NCBI RefSeq assembly: GCF_001439695.1
Contig: NZ_JYLL01000011.1
Location: 1 to 64,000 of the forward strand
DNA from: Pseudomonas veronii
Lineage (GTDB): Bacteria; Pseudomonadota; Gammaproteobacteria; Pseudomonadales; Pseudomonadaceae
Length of the DNA stretch: 64,000 nucleotides
Reading direction: 5' to 3'
In this document: piece after piece, positions 1-8,905 of the stretch
Layout: every line of letters begins with the position of its first letter
Numbering within the stretch: position 1 is the first letter of the stretch
Program-made: the position numbers and the translations under genes
Notes under the pieces: model-generated
Databases searched by the model: none
Seen by the model: only the letters and a program-made list of their open reading frames with translations
What the model was told of the DNA's origin: nothing

Positions 1-118
1 TTCTTGACGACCATAGAGCATTGGAACCACCTGATCCCATCCCGAACTCAGCAGTGAAACGATGCATCGCCGATGGTAGTGTGGGGTTTCCCCATGTGAG
101 AGTAGGTCATCGTCAAGA
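1..118 (+). rRNA. rrf: 5S ribosomal RNA
   Basis: The sequence is the typical Pseudomonas 5S rRNA. The 5' arm CTTGACGA (3-10) pairs with TCGTCAAG (110-117), and the conserved internal blocks GGAACCACCTGATCCC and CCGATGGTAGTGTGGGG are present. It is the distal gene of an rRNA operon whose 16S and 23S genes would lie left of the window. The exact 5' end may be one or two bases outside. A strong intrinsic terminator follows directly. Confidence 0.97.
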
Positions 119-128
119 TTAAATTCCG

Positions 129-166
129 AAACCCCTGTTTGCTTACGCAGACAGGGGTTTTGTTTT
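129..166 (+). terminator. Intrinsic terminator of the rRNA operon
   Basis: A 14-bp stem (129-142 paired with 147-160, one G-U pair) with a TTAC loop is followed by a T-rich run to 166. It sits ten bases after the 5S rRNA, so it should end the rRNA transcript. Confidence 0.93.
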
Positions 167-327
167 GGGCGGTCGGAAAGGGCGCCTCATTGCGGTGGTC
201 TTCAGTGCTTCCTTGGCAGTGTCTACTAAAGGCTTTTGTATCGCTCTCCTCAAGCTGCAAGATCGTACAAGAGCGCTCGACCCTTCCTTCGATAGTCTGA
301 CAACTCTCACCTACCAGAGGATCTGTC

Positions 328-705
328 ATGACTCAGCAGCACCCAGCACAACCTGTCAATCTCGCGCAAAAGGCTTCGCTCATCAGTGAACAGTGGAGCC
401 CGAGAGTCGTCGCCGAGATGAACGACTACCAGTTCAAGGTTGTACGCATCGAAGGCGAGTTCATCTGGCACTCACATCCAGAAACCGACGAGGCGTTTTT
501 CGTGCTTGAAGGGACACTGCGCATCGACCTTCCGGACGGTCCCGTGTATGTGGCACCGGGTGAGCTGTATGTCGTTCCTCGCGGAATAGAGCATCGGACG
601 GCCGCCGAAGGCGAAGCCAAATTGATGATGATCGAACCACGCGGCATCTTGAACACCGGCCATGAAGGAGGAGACCGCACCGCCATGAACGACCTGTGGA
701 TCTGA
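328..705 (+). CDS. Small single-domain cupin protein
   Basis: This is a 125-residue protein with one cupin_2 barrel. Cupin motif 1 is visible as H48-S-H50 followed by E55 (segment WHSHPETDEAFFVLEG), and motif 2 carries H89 in PGELYVVPRGIEH. These would coordinate one metal ion. Such stand-alone cupins are usually cytoplasmic sugar-binding, isomerase-like or dioxygenase-like proteins, and the sequence does not reveal the substrate. The ATG is preceded by AGAGGA at a good distance. The gene stands alone between the rRNA operon and the PBP2 gene. Confidence 0.88.
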   Translation: MTQQHPAQPVNLAQKASLISEQWSPRVVAEMNDYQFKVVRIEGEFIWHSHPETDEAFFVLEGTLRIDLPDGPVYVAPGELYVVPRGIEHRTAAEGEAKLMMIEPRGILNTGHEGGDRTAMNDLWI

Positions 706-934
706 AATCCCCCTGCTGTTCGAGGCCACCGTTGCCATCTGGTAACAGTAGCCTCATCCCCTGATGCTCGGTGCCGTCTGACTCAACGGCACCACACGGC
801 TCTTCCCAGGTACCGTTGGGGAAATCGATGCAAAGTGTTTCTGCATTTTTGTTATGGTGCAGCACATTTTCACAAGGATTGAGCTTTTATCCGCAGGACG
901 CGGCGTCGACCTTTTTCAACGAGATGCTGTAGAA

Positions 935-2827
935 ATGCCTCAACCAATCCCGATCAAAGACCACGAAAACGAAAACCGCCTGGTCAACAAGCGCCTGCTC
1001 GCCTGCGCCTTGTTGGTGATCGGCATCACCTGCGCCCTGGTGAGCCGCCTGTATTTCCTGCAGGTCGTGCAATTCGAGTATCACTCGACGATTTCTGAAA
1101 ACAACCGTGTCCACGTACTGCCCATCACACCGACTCGCGGCTTGATCTATGACCGCAATGGCGTCGTGCTGGCCGACAACCGTCCAAGCTACAACCTGAC
1201 CATCACCCGCGAGCGCACCACCGACCTCAAGGGCGAACTGGACGCGATCGTCAGCCTGCTGCACCTGCCGGCAGAAGACCGTGCCGTATTCGACAAGGCG
1301 CTGAAGCAGGCGCGGCATCCTTTTGTTCCGGTTACGTTATTTTATGAGCTGACCGAAGAACAGATCGCCGAACTCGCCGTCAACGAATTCCGCCTGCCCG
1401 GTGTAGACGTCGAACCGCAATTCGTCCGCCACTACCCCCTGGGCGCGCATTTCGCTCACTCCATCGGTTACGTTGGCCGCATCAACGAAAAAGAATCCAA
1501 GGCCCTCGACTCGGTGGAATACCGCGGCACGCAGTCCATCGGCAAGACCGGCATCGAGCGCTTCTACGAGTCAGAACTGCATGGCCATGTCGGTTATGAA
1601 GAAGTCGAGACCAATGCACAGGGGCGCGTACTGCGTGTGCTCAAGCATACCGACCCGATCCCCGGCAAAAACATCGTGCTGAGCCTCGATGTCAAACTCC
1701 AGGAAGCGGCGGAAGAAGCGCTGGGCGATCGTCGTGGCTCCGTGGTAGCCCTCGACCCGCAAACTGGCGAAGTACTGGCGATGGTCAGCAAACCCAGCTT
1801 CGACCCCAACCTGTTCGTCACGGGCATCAGCTTCAAGGAATACGCCGCCTTGCATGATTCCATCGACCGGCCGCTGTTCAACCGCGTCCTGCGCGGTCTC
1901 TATGCGCCGGGTTCGACGATCAAGCCGGAAGTGGCCATCGCGGGTCTCGACAGCGGGGTAGTGACGGCCCAGACCCGCGTGTTCGATCCCGGTTACTATC
2001 AATTGCCCGACTTTGACCACAAATACCGCAACTGGAACCACAGCGGCGACGGTTGGGTGGATATGGACGCCGCCATCATGCGCTCCAACGACACCTATTT
2101 TTACGACCTGGCCCACAAGCTCGGCATCGACCGCCTGCACGACTACCTGGCCGAGTTCGGCCTCGGCCAGAAAGTCTCCCTGGACATGTTCGAAGAGTCG
2201 GCCGGCCTGATGCCGTCCCAGGCCTGGAAGCGCGCGACCCGGCGTCAGCCCTGGTTCCCGGGCGAAACGGTGATCCTCGGCATCGGCCAGGGTTATATGC
2301 AAGTCACGCCGCTGCAACTGGCCCAGGCCACTGCGTTGATTGCCAACAAAGGCGTGTGGAATCGGCCGCACCTGGCCAAGACCATCAACGGCGTGGCGCC
2401 GGTGGACGAGCACCCGATGCCCAACGTGGTCCTCAAGAACCCGCGTGACTGGGAGCAGGTCAACCACGGGATGCAACTGGTGATGCACGACCCGCGCGGG
2501 ATCGCCCGGGCGGCCGCGCAAGGCGCGCAATACCGCATCGCCGGCAAGAGTGGTACCGCGCAGGTGGTGGCGATCAAACAGGGCGAGCGCTACAACCGCG
2601 ACAAAACCCAGGAGCGCCACCGTGACAACGCGCTGTTTGTCGGGTTTGCGCCAGCGGAGCACCCCCAGATCGTGATTTCGGTGATGATCGAAAACGGCGA
2701 GGCCGGTGGCCGCGTCGCAGGCCCGGTGGTGCGCCAGATCATGGACGCCTGGCTGCTCGACCACGAAGGCCACTTGAAGCCGCAATATGCGACGCCGAGC
2801 AAAGCCCCCGGCGACCCCCACGTCTGA
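935..2827 (+). CDS. mrdA: Penicillin-binding protein 2 (peptidoglycan D,D-transpeptidase)
   Basis: The product is a 630-residue class B PBP that crosslinks peptidoglycan during cell elongation, with one N-terminal membrane anchor (about residues 20-40, LLACALLVIGITCALVS) and a periplasmic body. A PBP dimerisation domain follows the anchor, then the transpeptidase domain with all three active-site motifs: S327-T-I-K in PGSTIKP, S384-N-D and K538-S-G-T. The frame is open from 854, but the start at 935 (MPQPIPIKDHE) matches the family N-terminus, so the upstream 27 codons are probably untranslated. PBP2 is usually encoded beside rodA (and rlpA, mltB), whereas here it is alone. It may therefore be a second PBP2 paralogue. 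Nothing in the catalytic motifs suggests loss of function. Confidence 0.93.
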   Translation: MPQPIPIKDHENENRLVNKRLLACALLVIGITCALVSRLYFLQVVQFEYHSTISENNRVHVLPITPTRGLIYDRNGVVLADNRPSYNLTITRERTTDLKGELDAIVSLLHLPAEDRAVFDKALKQARHPFVPVTLFYELTEEQIAELAVNEFRLPGVDVEPQFVRHYPLGAHFAHSIGYVGRINEKESKALDSVEYRGTQSIGKTGIERFYESELHGHVGYEEVETNAQGRVLRVLKHTDPIPGKNIVLSLDVKLQEAAEEALGDRRGSVVALDPQTGEVLAMVSKPSFDPNLFVTGISFKEYAALHDSIDRPLFNRVLRGLYAPGSTIKPEVAIAGLDSGVVTAQTRVFDPGYYQLPDFDHKYRNWNHSGDGWVDMDAAIMRSNDTYFYDLAHKLGIDRLHDYLAEFGLGQKVSLDMFEESAGLMPSQAWKRATRRQPWFPGETVILGIGQGYMQVTPLQLAQATALIANKGVWNRPHLAKTINGVAPVDEHPMPNVVLKNPRDWEQVNHGMQLVMHDPRGIARAAAQGAQYRIAGKSGTAQVVAIKQGERYNRDKTQERHRDNALFVGFAPAEHPQIVISVMIENGEAGGRVAGPVVRQIMDAWLLDHEGHLKPQYATPSKAPGDPHV

Positions 2828-2828
2828 C

Positions 2829-3230
2829 TCACAGCTGCCATTCGTCCCACTGCTGCACGCCCTCATGCGCCAGCCACGGCACATCGTGGGCCGTCCAGAT
2901 ATGCGCGGTGGGCCTGATGCCCGGATCATCGTCCAGCGTCGCCACCCGCACAATCACATGGGGCTGATGCCCGCGCTCGGCCATCAGGTGTGAGCCACAG
3001 CGCGAGCAGAAGCGCCTGAATTTGCCTGGCGAGGATTCGAAGGCCGCCAACAGTTCTTCGCCCTGGGTCCAGCGAAAGTGCTCACGCATTACGCCGGCGG
3101 TGCTCACAAACGCTGCCGCATGCACCTTGCGACAGCTGTCGCAGTGGCAGTGGCTGATGGGCATGTCCAGGCTGTCCACCTGGTAGCGCACGGCTTTACA
3201 GAAGCAACTTCCATTCAACGGGTCAGTCAT
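2829..3230 (-). CDS. GFA/CENP-V family zinc-binding protein
   Basis: The 133-residue protein has the zinc ligands of the glutathione-dependent formaldehyde-activating (GFA)/Mss4-like fold: C9 and C11 (SCFCKAVRY), C28, C30 and C33 (CHCDSCRK), and C75 and C78 (FCSRCGSH). True Gfa enzymes speed formation of S-hydroxymethylglutathione from formaldehyde, but most short family members have no proven activity. The gene converges with the PBP2 gene, with a single base between the stop codons. The start is the ATG read from 3230. Confidence 0.88.
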   Translation of the reverse strand: MTDPLNGSCFCKAVRYQVDSLDMPISHCHCDSCRKVHAAAFVSTAGVMREHFRWTQGEELLAAFESSPGKFRRFCSRCGSHLMAERGHQPHVIVRVATLDDDPGIRPTAHIWTAHDVPWLAHEGVQQWDEWQL

Positions 3231-3329
3231 AACCTAAGGGCCTGGACAACAATGGGGGCATCATCATCGCGCAGAACCCAAGGTTGCGCATTAGTCGATG
3301 TCGCCTACTGTCAATGGAGGAGGTGACGT

Positions 3330-3803
3330 ATGCACGTATCAGATCGTATAGAACGGAAAGTCCTACTGAACGCTCCACGCAAAAAAGTGTGGGAGGCACT
3401 CACCGATGCCGAGCAATTCGGCCGCTGGTTTGGCATCGCCCTCAAGGGCAAGACCTTTGTCGCCGGGGAAACGATCGAAGCGCCGATCACTTACCCAGGT
3501 TACGAACACGTGATCTGGAAAGCCAAGATCGAACGCATCCTGCCGCAGACGCGGTTTTCTTTCTCGTGGCACCCCTTCGCCGTCGAAAAGGGCTTCGACT
3601 ACGACAAGGAAACACCGACGCTGGTGGAGTTCACCGTTGAAGACCGCGCCCCGGGCATTCTGCTGCGGGTCGTTGAATCCGGCTTCGACGCAGTGCCCGA
3701 AGCCCGCCGCCTGAAAGCCTTCAAAATGAATTCCCGCGGCTGGGACGAGCAAATGCGCAATATCGAAGGCTACCTGAGCCACTTCCACCAAGGCATCGCC
3801 TGA
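3330..3803 (+). CDS. SRPBCC/AHSA1 domain protein
   Basis: The 157-residue protein begins like AHSA1-type START-like domains: an early segment resembling RKVLLNAPRKKVWEALTDAE, then FGRWFGI. This fold forms a deep hydrophobic cavity for small ligands or partner proteins. A very strong ribosome binding site, GGAGGAGGTGA, precedes the ATG. Many such genes are paired with an ArsR-type repressor, but none is adjacent here. The ligand cannot be told from the sequence. Confidence 0.88.
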   Translation: MHVSDRIERKVLLNAPRKKVWEALTDAEQFGRWFGIALKGKTFVAGETIEAPITYPGYEHVIWKAKIERILPQTRFSFSWHPFAVEKGFDYDKETPTLVEFTVEDRAPGILLRVVESGFDAVPEARRLKAFKMNSRGWDEQMRNIEGYLSHFHQGIA

Positions 3804-3894
3804 GGCGATTGCGCTCTGTGTGCGTTAACGTGCCGCGTTTGGCCGGATGCCGGGTAGAATCACGCCCTGAACGTGATTCCTGAGGTGCGGCACG

Positions 3895-6252
3895 GTGGAT
3901 TTACAGCAGGGTTTTGTCCTGACCCGGCATTGGCGTGACACCCCGGCGGGGACGCAGGTCAGCTTCTGGCTGGCCACCGACCAGGGGCCGCGGCTTATTC
4001 GCCTCCCCGTGCAAAGCTCGGTGATATTCATCCCCGAAGCCCATCGCAAGCCGCTGGATTGGCTGCTCAAAGACGAGCGCGATATCGAATTGCGCCCGCT
4101 GGAGCTGTGCGATTTCCATCACCGCAAGGTATTAGGCCTCTACACCCGCCAGCATCGGCAACTGATGGACCTGGAAAAGCGCCTGCGCGCCGCCGGTGTC
4201 GATGTCTACGAAGGTGACGTGCGCCCGCCCGAGCGCTACATGATGGAGCGTTTCATCACCGCCCCCGTGTGGTTCGACGGCACGCCCGATGCCAGCGGTG
4301 CGCTGCTCGAAGCGCAGATGAAACCCGCACCCGACTACCGTCCGCCGCTCAAACTGGTGTCCCTGGACATCGAGACCACCGCTCAGGGCGATCTGTATTC
4401 CATCGCCCTCGAAGGCTGCGGCGAGCGCCAGGTGTACATGCTCGGCCCGCCGAACAAGAGCGACGCGGTGGACTTCAAGCTCGACTACTGCGACACCCGC
4501 GGCCAATTGCTCGAACGCCTCAACCAGTGGCTGGCCACCCATGACCCCGATGCGATCATCGGCTGGAATGTGGTGCAGTTCGACCTGCGCGTGCTCCACG
4601 AACATGCCCAGCGCCTCAACGTGCCGCTCCTGCTCGGCCGCGGCGAAGAGCCCATGACCTGGCGCGAACACGGCAGCCGCAATCATTACTTCGCGGCCGC
4701 GGCGGGGCGGTTGATCATCGACGGTATCGAAGCGCTGCGCTCGGCCACCTGGAGTTTTGAATCCTTCAGCCTGGAAAACGTCGCGCAAACCCTGCTCGGC
4801 GAAGGCAAGGACATCTCCACGCCGTACCAGCGCATGGACGAGATCAACCGCATGTTCGCCGAGGACAAGCCGGCCCTGGCGCGTTACAACCTCAAGGACT
4901 GCGAACTGGTCACGCGGATTTTCGCCAAGACCGAGCTGCTCAAGTTCCTGCTCGAACGCGCCAGCGTCACTGGCTTGCCAGCCGACCGCAACGGTGGCTC
5001 CGTGGCCGCATTTACCCACCTGTACATGCCGCTGATGCACCGCCAGGGCTTCGTCGCGCCGAACCTGGGCGACAAACCGCCCCAGGCCAGCCCCGGCGGG
5101 TTTGTCATGGATTCACGCCCCGGCCTCTACGAATCGGTGTTGGTGCTGGACTACAAAAGCCTCTACCCGTCGATCATCCGCAGCTTCCTGATCGACCCCG
5201 TAGGCCTGGTCGAAGGCCTCAAGCACCCCGATGACAGTGCGTCGGTGGAAGGCTTTCGCGGCGCACGGTTTTCCCGCACCCGGCACTGCCTGCCCGCCAT
5301 CGTCGCGCGCATCTCCGAAGGCCGCGAAGAGGCCAAGCGCGAACACAACGCACCGTTGTCCCAAGCGCTGAAAATCATCATGAACGCCTTCTACGGCGTG
5401 CTCGGCTCCAGCGGTTGCCGCTTCTTCGATACGCGCCTGGCGTCCTCGATCACCCTGCGCGGCCATCAGATCATGCGCCAGACCCGCGAACTGGTCGAAG
5501 CCCAGGGGTATGAAGTGATCTACGGCGACACCGACTCGACCTTCGTCTGGCTCGGCAGCGCGCATTCCCAGGAGGACGCCAGCCGCATCGGCCAGGCGCT
5601 GGTACGGCACGTCAACGATTGGTGGCGCGCGCATTTGCACAACGCATTCGGCCTGCACAGCGCGCTGGAGTTGCAATACGAAACCCACTTCACGCGCTTC
5701 CTCATGCCGACCATTCGCGGCGCCGAGGAGGGCAGCAAGAAGCGGTACGCCGGGTTGGTGGTGCGCGGCGATGGCAGCGAAGAGATGGTCTACAAGGGCC
5801 TGGAAACCGTGCGCAGCGACTGGTCGCCCCTGGCCCGGCAATTCCAGCAGGAACTCTACCAGCGCATCTTCCACCGCCAGCCCCATCAGGATTACGTGCG
5901 CGACTACGTGCGGCGCACCTTGAGCGGCGAATTCGACGAGTTGCTGATCTACCGCAAGCGCCTGCGCCGCCGGTTGGACGACTACGAGCGCAACGTCCCG
6001 CCCCACGTGCGCGCCGCGCGCCTGGCCGACGACTACAACGACCGCATGAACCGCCCGCGTCAGTACCAGCGCGGCGGTTGGATCAGCTACGTGATCACCG
6101 TCAACGGCCCGGAGCCGCTGGAAGTGCGCCAGGCCCCGATCGACTACGACCACTACGTCACGCGGCAATTGCAGCCGGTGGCCGATGCGATTCTGCCGTT
6201 TGTGAATGACGACTTCGGCACCCTGGTCGGCGGGCAAATGGGCCTGTTCTGA
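3895..6252 (+). CDS. polB: DNA polymerase II (family B)
   Basis: At 785 residues this is almost the same length as E. coli PolB (783). It is a proofreading, damage-tolerant DNA polymerase. The 3'-5' exonuclease Exo I motif is L157-D-I-E160-T-T. Polymerase motif A is D419-Y-K-S-L-Y-P-S and motif C is Y543-G-D-T-D-S. Motif B lies near KIIMNAFYGVLGSSGCRF. The start is a GTG at 3895 with TGAGGTG upstream. No full LexA operator (CTG-N10-CAG) is visible in the 90 bases before the start, so SOS control like that of E. coli polB is not supported here. It is a stand-alone gene. Confidence 0.96.
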   Translation: MDLQQGFVLTRHWRDTPAGTQVSFWLATDQGPRLIRLPVQSSVIFIPEAHRKPLDWLLKDERDIELRPLELCDFHHRKVLGLYTRQHRQLMDLEKRLRAAGVDVYEGDVRPPERYMMERFITAPVWFDGTPDASGALLEAQMKPAPDYRPPLKLVSLDIETTAQGDLYSIALEGCGERQVYMLGPPNKSDAVDFKLDYCDTRGQLLERLNQWLATHDPDAIIGWNVVQFDLRVLHEHAQRLNVPLLLGRGEEPMTWREHGSRNHYFAAAAGRLIIDGIEALRSATWSFESFSLENVAQTLLGEGKDISTPYQRMDEINRMFAEDKPALARYNLKDCELVTRIFAKTELLKFLLERASVTGLPADRNGGSVAAFTHLYMPLMHRQGFVAPNLGDKPPQASPGGFVMDSRPGLYESVLVLDYKSLYPSIIRSFLIDPVGLVEGLKHPDDSASVEGFRGARFSRTRHCLPAIVARISEGREEAKREHNAPLSQALKIIMNAFYGVLGSSGCRFFDTRLASSITLRGHQIMRQTRELVEAQGYEVIYGDTDSTFVWLGSAHSQEDASRIGQALVRHVNDWWRAHLHNAFGLHSALELQYETHFTRFLMPTIRGAEEGSKKRYAGLVVRGDGSEEMVYKGLETVRSDWSPLARQFQQELYQRIFHRQPHQDYVRDYVRRTLSGEFDELLIYRKRLRRRLDDYERNVPPHVRAARLADDYNDRMNRPRQYQRGGWISYVITVNGPEPLEVRQAPIDYDHYVTRQLQPVADAILPFVNDDFGTLVGGQMGLF

Positions 6253-6331
6253 AGTACTTGCCTCGCGTGGCTAAGCGTCTACGCTGTTGGCGTGCTCGGC
6301 AACTGCTACATGACATTCAGGAGGAACCCCC

Positions 6332-6955
6332 ATGTACACGCTCTACGGCACCGACGACTCCGGCTCATGCATGATTGAAATTGCCCTGCCGCGTTGCGCG
6401 GTGCCGTGGCATCGGGTGGACGCCAGCTCCTGGCAGGACGGCGAAGGCAGTGCAGCGCTCGCACGGATCAACCCGCTCAAACAGATCCCCACGTTGGTGA
6501 CGCCCGACGGCCAGGTACTGACGGAAAGCGCGGCGATCCTGATCCACCTGGGCCTGGAATTCCCGGCCGCCAACCTACTTGCCGGCAACCGCGGCCAGAT
6601 CCTCCGCGGCCTGGTGTATATCGCCGCCAATTGCTACTCGGCGATCGGCATCATCGACTACCCGCAACGCTGGCTGGGCAACGCCGATGAGGCGGCGCAA
6701 GCGCAATTGATCAGCGGCACGCGCCACTACCTGCACCAGGCCTGGAGGGTGTTCGCCGATCAGTTTGCCGACCAATTGTTCGCCCCCGACCAACAGCCGA
6801 ATGCCCTGGGCATCATGGCGGCGGCGGTGTCGCGCTGGGATGCGGCGCGAGAGGCGTTGCAAGACTCGCGGCCGGCGTTCGCCCAGACCCTGGCCCGGGT
6901 GGACGCCGACCCGCTCGTAGCGCCGGTGTTCGCTCGGCATTGGCCGCAGCAATGA
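6332..6955 (+). CDS. Glutathione S-transferase family protein
   Basis: The 207-residue protein has an N-terminal thioredoxin-like GST domain (MYTLYGTDDSGSCMIEIAL at the start; the cis-proline segment INPLKQIPTLV; the glutathione-binding TESAAILIHL at about residues 70-80) and an alpha-helical C-terminal domain. It should be cytosolic and conjugate or reduce substrates with glutathione. AGGAGGA precedes the ATG. Its stop codon overlaps the next start as ATGA, so it is translationally coupled to the flavin oxidoreductase. The substrate is unknown. Confidence 0.88.
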   Translation: MYTLYGTDDSGSCMIEIALPRCAVPWHRVDASSWQDGEGSAALARINPLKQIPTLVTPDGQVLTESAAILIHLGLEFPAANLLAGNRGQILRGLVYIAANCYSAIGIIDYPQRWLGNADEAAQAQLISGTRHYLHQAWRVFADQFADQLFAPDQQPNALGIMAAAVSRWDAAREALQDSRPAFAQTLARVDADPLVAPVFARHWPQQ

Positions 6956-8187
6956 CAGTGCCGCGTCCTATCGCCTGGCACGTCACGCGCTGGTGCGACG
7001 ACCCCTATAGCCAAGGTGCCTACAGCGCAATGTTGCCGGGAGGCGATGTGAGCCTGCGGCGCCTGCTCTCGACGCCGATTGATAATCGTCTGTTCCTCGC
7101 TGGGGAAGCCTTCAACCACGATCATTGCGCCATGACCCACAGCGCTTGGGACAGTGGCATCCGCGCGGCGGATGCGGTGGCCGGCACCCGCGCCCGCAAG
7201 GTCATCGTTATCGGTGCCGGGTTTGCCGGCCTGAGTGCCGCACGTGCGTTGCAGGCGCAGGGTTTGGAGGTGCGCGTACTCGAGGCGCGCAACCGCATCG
7301 GCGGGCGCGTGAACAGTGTGGCCCTGGGTGACCATACGGTGGATGCGGGGGCCGCCTGGTTGCAGCACTATGCCCTCAACCCGCTGGCCCGACGTGCCGA
7401 GCAGTTGGGCCTGGAGCGACGGCCTACCGATTTCTCGCAACCATTGGCTGCCGCGTGGGACGGCCCCGTACCGGACATCAATGGCGCGTATGAACGCTTG
7501 AAACAGGCCATTGATCGTCATCAACCCTTGGCGCAGGGCATCGATCAATACCTTGCGACCCTCAATGCCCCCGAACGCCGCGCTGCCCGCTATGCCATCG
7601 ACGCTAACCTGATCCTCGAAGCCGGGTTGCCCCTGGACCAGTTGTCGACGCATACGCTCGACGAGGAGGGCGTTGGCCACGGCGACCAGTTTCTGCCTCA
7701 AGGCTATCGGCAATTACTGGAAGACGCCGCCAGCGGCCTGAATATCCACCTCAATCACCCCGTGCAGCACGTTGCCTGGGACGAGCACGGCGTGTGGGTC
7801 GATGCCCTCAATGCAGATGCCTGCATCTGCACGGTGCCGATACCGGTACTCAAACACCTGCACTTTACGCCAGGCTTGCCGACGGCTTACCGAGAGGCCC
7901 TGGCGTTTTTCACCATGGGCCGCCTGGAAAAGGTCGTGCTGCAATTCGACCAGCGCTGGTGGCCGGTTTCCCGCGATGGTTATCTGCGTTGGTACGATCA
8001 CCCCGCCAATTGGGGGGAGTGGCTGGATTTGACCGATGCCGTGGGTGCGCCGCTGATTGCCGGGTTGATCGCCGGTGATGCGGTGGACCGGCACTATCGA
8101 GGCAAGCTTGACGAGCAGATCGCACTGCAAGCCTGCGAAAAACTTGCGGCCTGGGCCTGCGCAATCAAAGGAAACAATGACTGCTAG
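6952..8187 (+). CDS. FAD-dependent amine oxidase-like protein, apparently circularly permuted
   Basis: The 411-residue protein has a flavin amine oxidase Rossmann motif, but at residues 84-110 rather than the N-terminus: VIVIGAGFAGLSAARAL (G88, G90, G93) then EARNRIGGRV. The first 75 residues instead look like the usual C-terminal end of this family: RWCDDPYSQGAYS, then LFLAGEAF and SAWDSGIRAAD, which normally close over the FAD. The C-terminus stops at LIAGLIAGDAVD plus a helix, just where that segment would normally follow. This implies a circular permutation, not a truncation. The start at 6952 overlaps the GST stop codon (ATGA). The frame is also open from 6940. The substrate is unknown. 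Normal members oxidise amines, carotenoids or protoporphyrinogen. Confidence 0.85.
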   Translation: MTVPRPIAWHVTRWCDDPYSQGAYSAMLPGGDVSLRRLLSTPIDNRLFLAGEAFNHDHCAMTHSAWDSGIRAADAVAGTRARKVIVIGAGFAGLSAARALQAQGLEVRVLEARNRIGGRVNSVALGDHTVDAGAAWLQHYALNPLARRAEQLGLERRPTDFSQPLAAAWDGPVPDINGAYERLKQAIDRHQPLAQGIDQYLATLNAPERRAARYAIDANLILEAGLPLDQLSTHTLDEEGVGHGDQFLPQGYRQLLEDAASGLNIHLNHPVQHVAWDEHGVWVDALNADACICTVPIPVLKHLHFTPGLPTAYREALAFFTMGRLEKVVLQFDQRWWPVSRDGYLRWYDHPANWGEWLDLTDAVGAPLIAGLIAGDAVDRHYRGKLDEQIALQACEKLAAWACAIKGNNDC

Positions 8188-8317
8188 CACTCGTCACCCC
8201 TTGCGTAGCCGGCGTCCTGACCTACGCTTTCTCAAGGCGGTGTAGGAATCATCCTTGAATTTGGCTGTCGCAGACATGAAACTCAAGAACCCTGCATGGA
8301 ATTCAAAGGAGGTACGC

Positions 8318-8902
8318 ATGCTCATCCGGTCGCTGACCCTGGCTACCTTGATGGCTTTTACGGGGCCGTTGTTGGCTGCTGATGATATCAACCCGCTCAA
8401 GCAGGATTTGGGCAAGGCCCGGCCGCTGGTGGTGGTGGAGCTTGATTCCGGCAATGACACATTGGCCAAGCTCAAGAAACAGCTGGACGAGCCTGCCACC
8501 AAGCAGTCCTTTGAAGAGCGCGGCATGGTGTTGTACACCGTGAAGTTCGGCAGCATCGGTGCCGAAGGGGAGAAGTTCGCCAAGGACCCCAAGGACAACA
8601 AGAAGCTTGCCCCACCTGAAACCAACGCGCTGATCCGCGCCCTCAAATTAGGCGCCGGCAGCGGCACCAAAGTGATCCTGGTCGGCAAGGACGGCGAGAA
8701 GAAAGTCGAGAAGACCGTGCCGCCGGATACCCTCAACTTAAGCGAGTTTTTCAGCGCCATCGACCAGATGCCGATGGCCGAGAAAGAAGCGGCTGCCGTT
8801 GCGGAACCCGAACCTGTCGCCCCCGCGCCAGGCAAGAACGCCAAGCCCGCCAAACCGGCGAAACCCGGCAGCAAACCGGCCCCTCAGCCATTGGATGACT
8901 GA
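8318..8902 (+). CDS. Exported DUF4174 domain protein
   Basis: The 194-residue protein has a Sec signal peptide (residues 1-20, cleavage after GPLLA) and a DUF4174 domain beginning NPLKQDLGKARPLVVVEL. The family has a thioredoxin-like look and lies in the periplasm, but no function is established. The C-terminal 40 residues are an Ala/Pro/Lys-rich tail that is probably disordered. The start at 8318 is chosen because AAAGGAGG precedes it and it gives a clean signal peptide. The frame is open further upstream from a TTG at 8255. It converges with the GDP-mannose gene, with three bases between. Confidence 0.82.
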   Translation: MLIRSLTLATLMAFTGPLLAADDINPLKQDLGKARPLVVVELDSGNDTLAKLKKQLDEPATKQSFEERGMVLYTVKFGSIGAEGEKFAKDPKDNKKLAPPETNALIRALKLGAGSGTKVILVGKDGEKKVEKTVPPDTLNLSEFFSAIDQMPMAEKEAAAVAEPEPVAPAPGKNAKPAKPAKPGSKPAPQPLDD

Positions 8903-8905
8903 GGC

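Noticed and set aside
3805..3894. LexA/SOS box upstream of polB
   Set aside because: I looked for CTG-N10-CAG as in E. coli polB. Only a half-match (CTGAACGTGATTCCTG) is present, so SOS control cannot be claimed.
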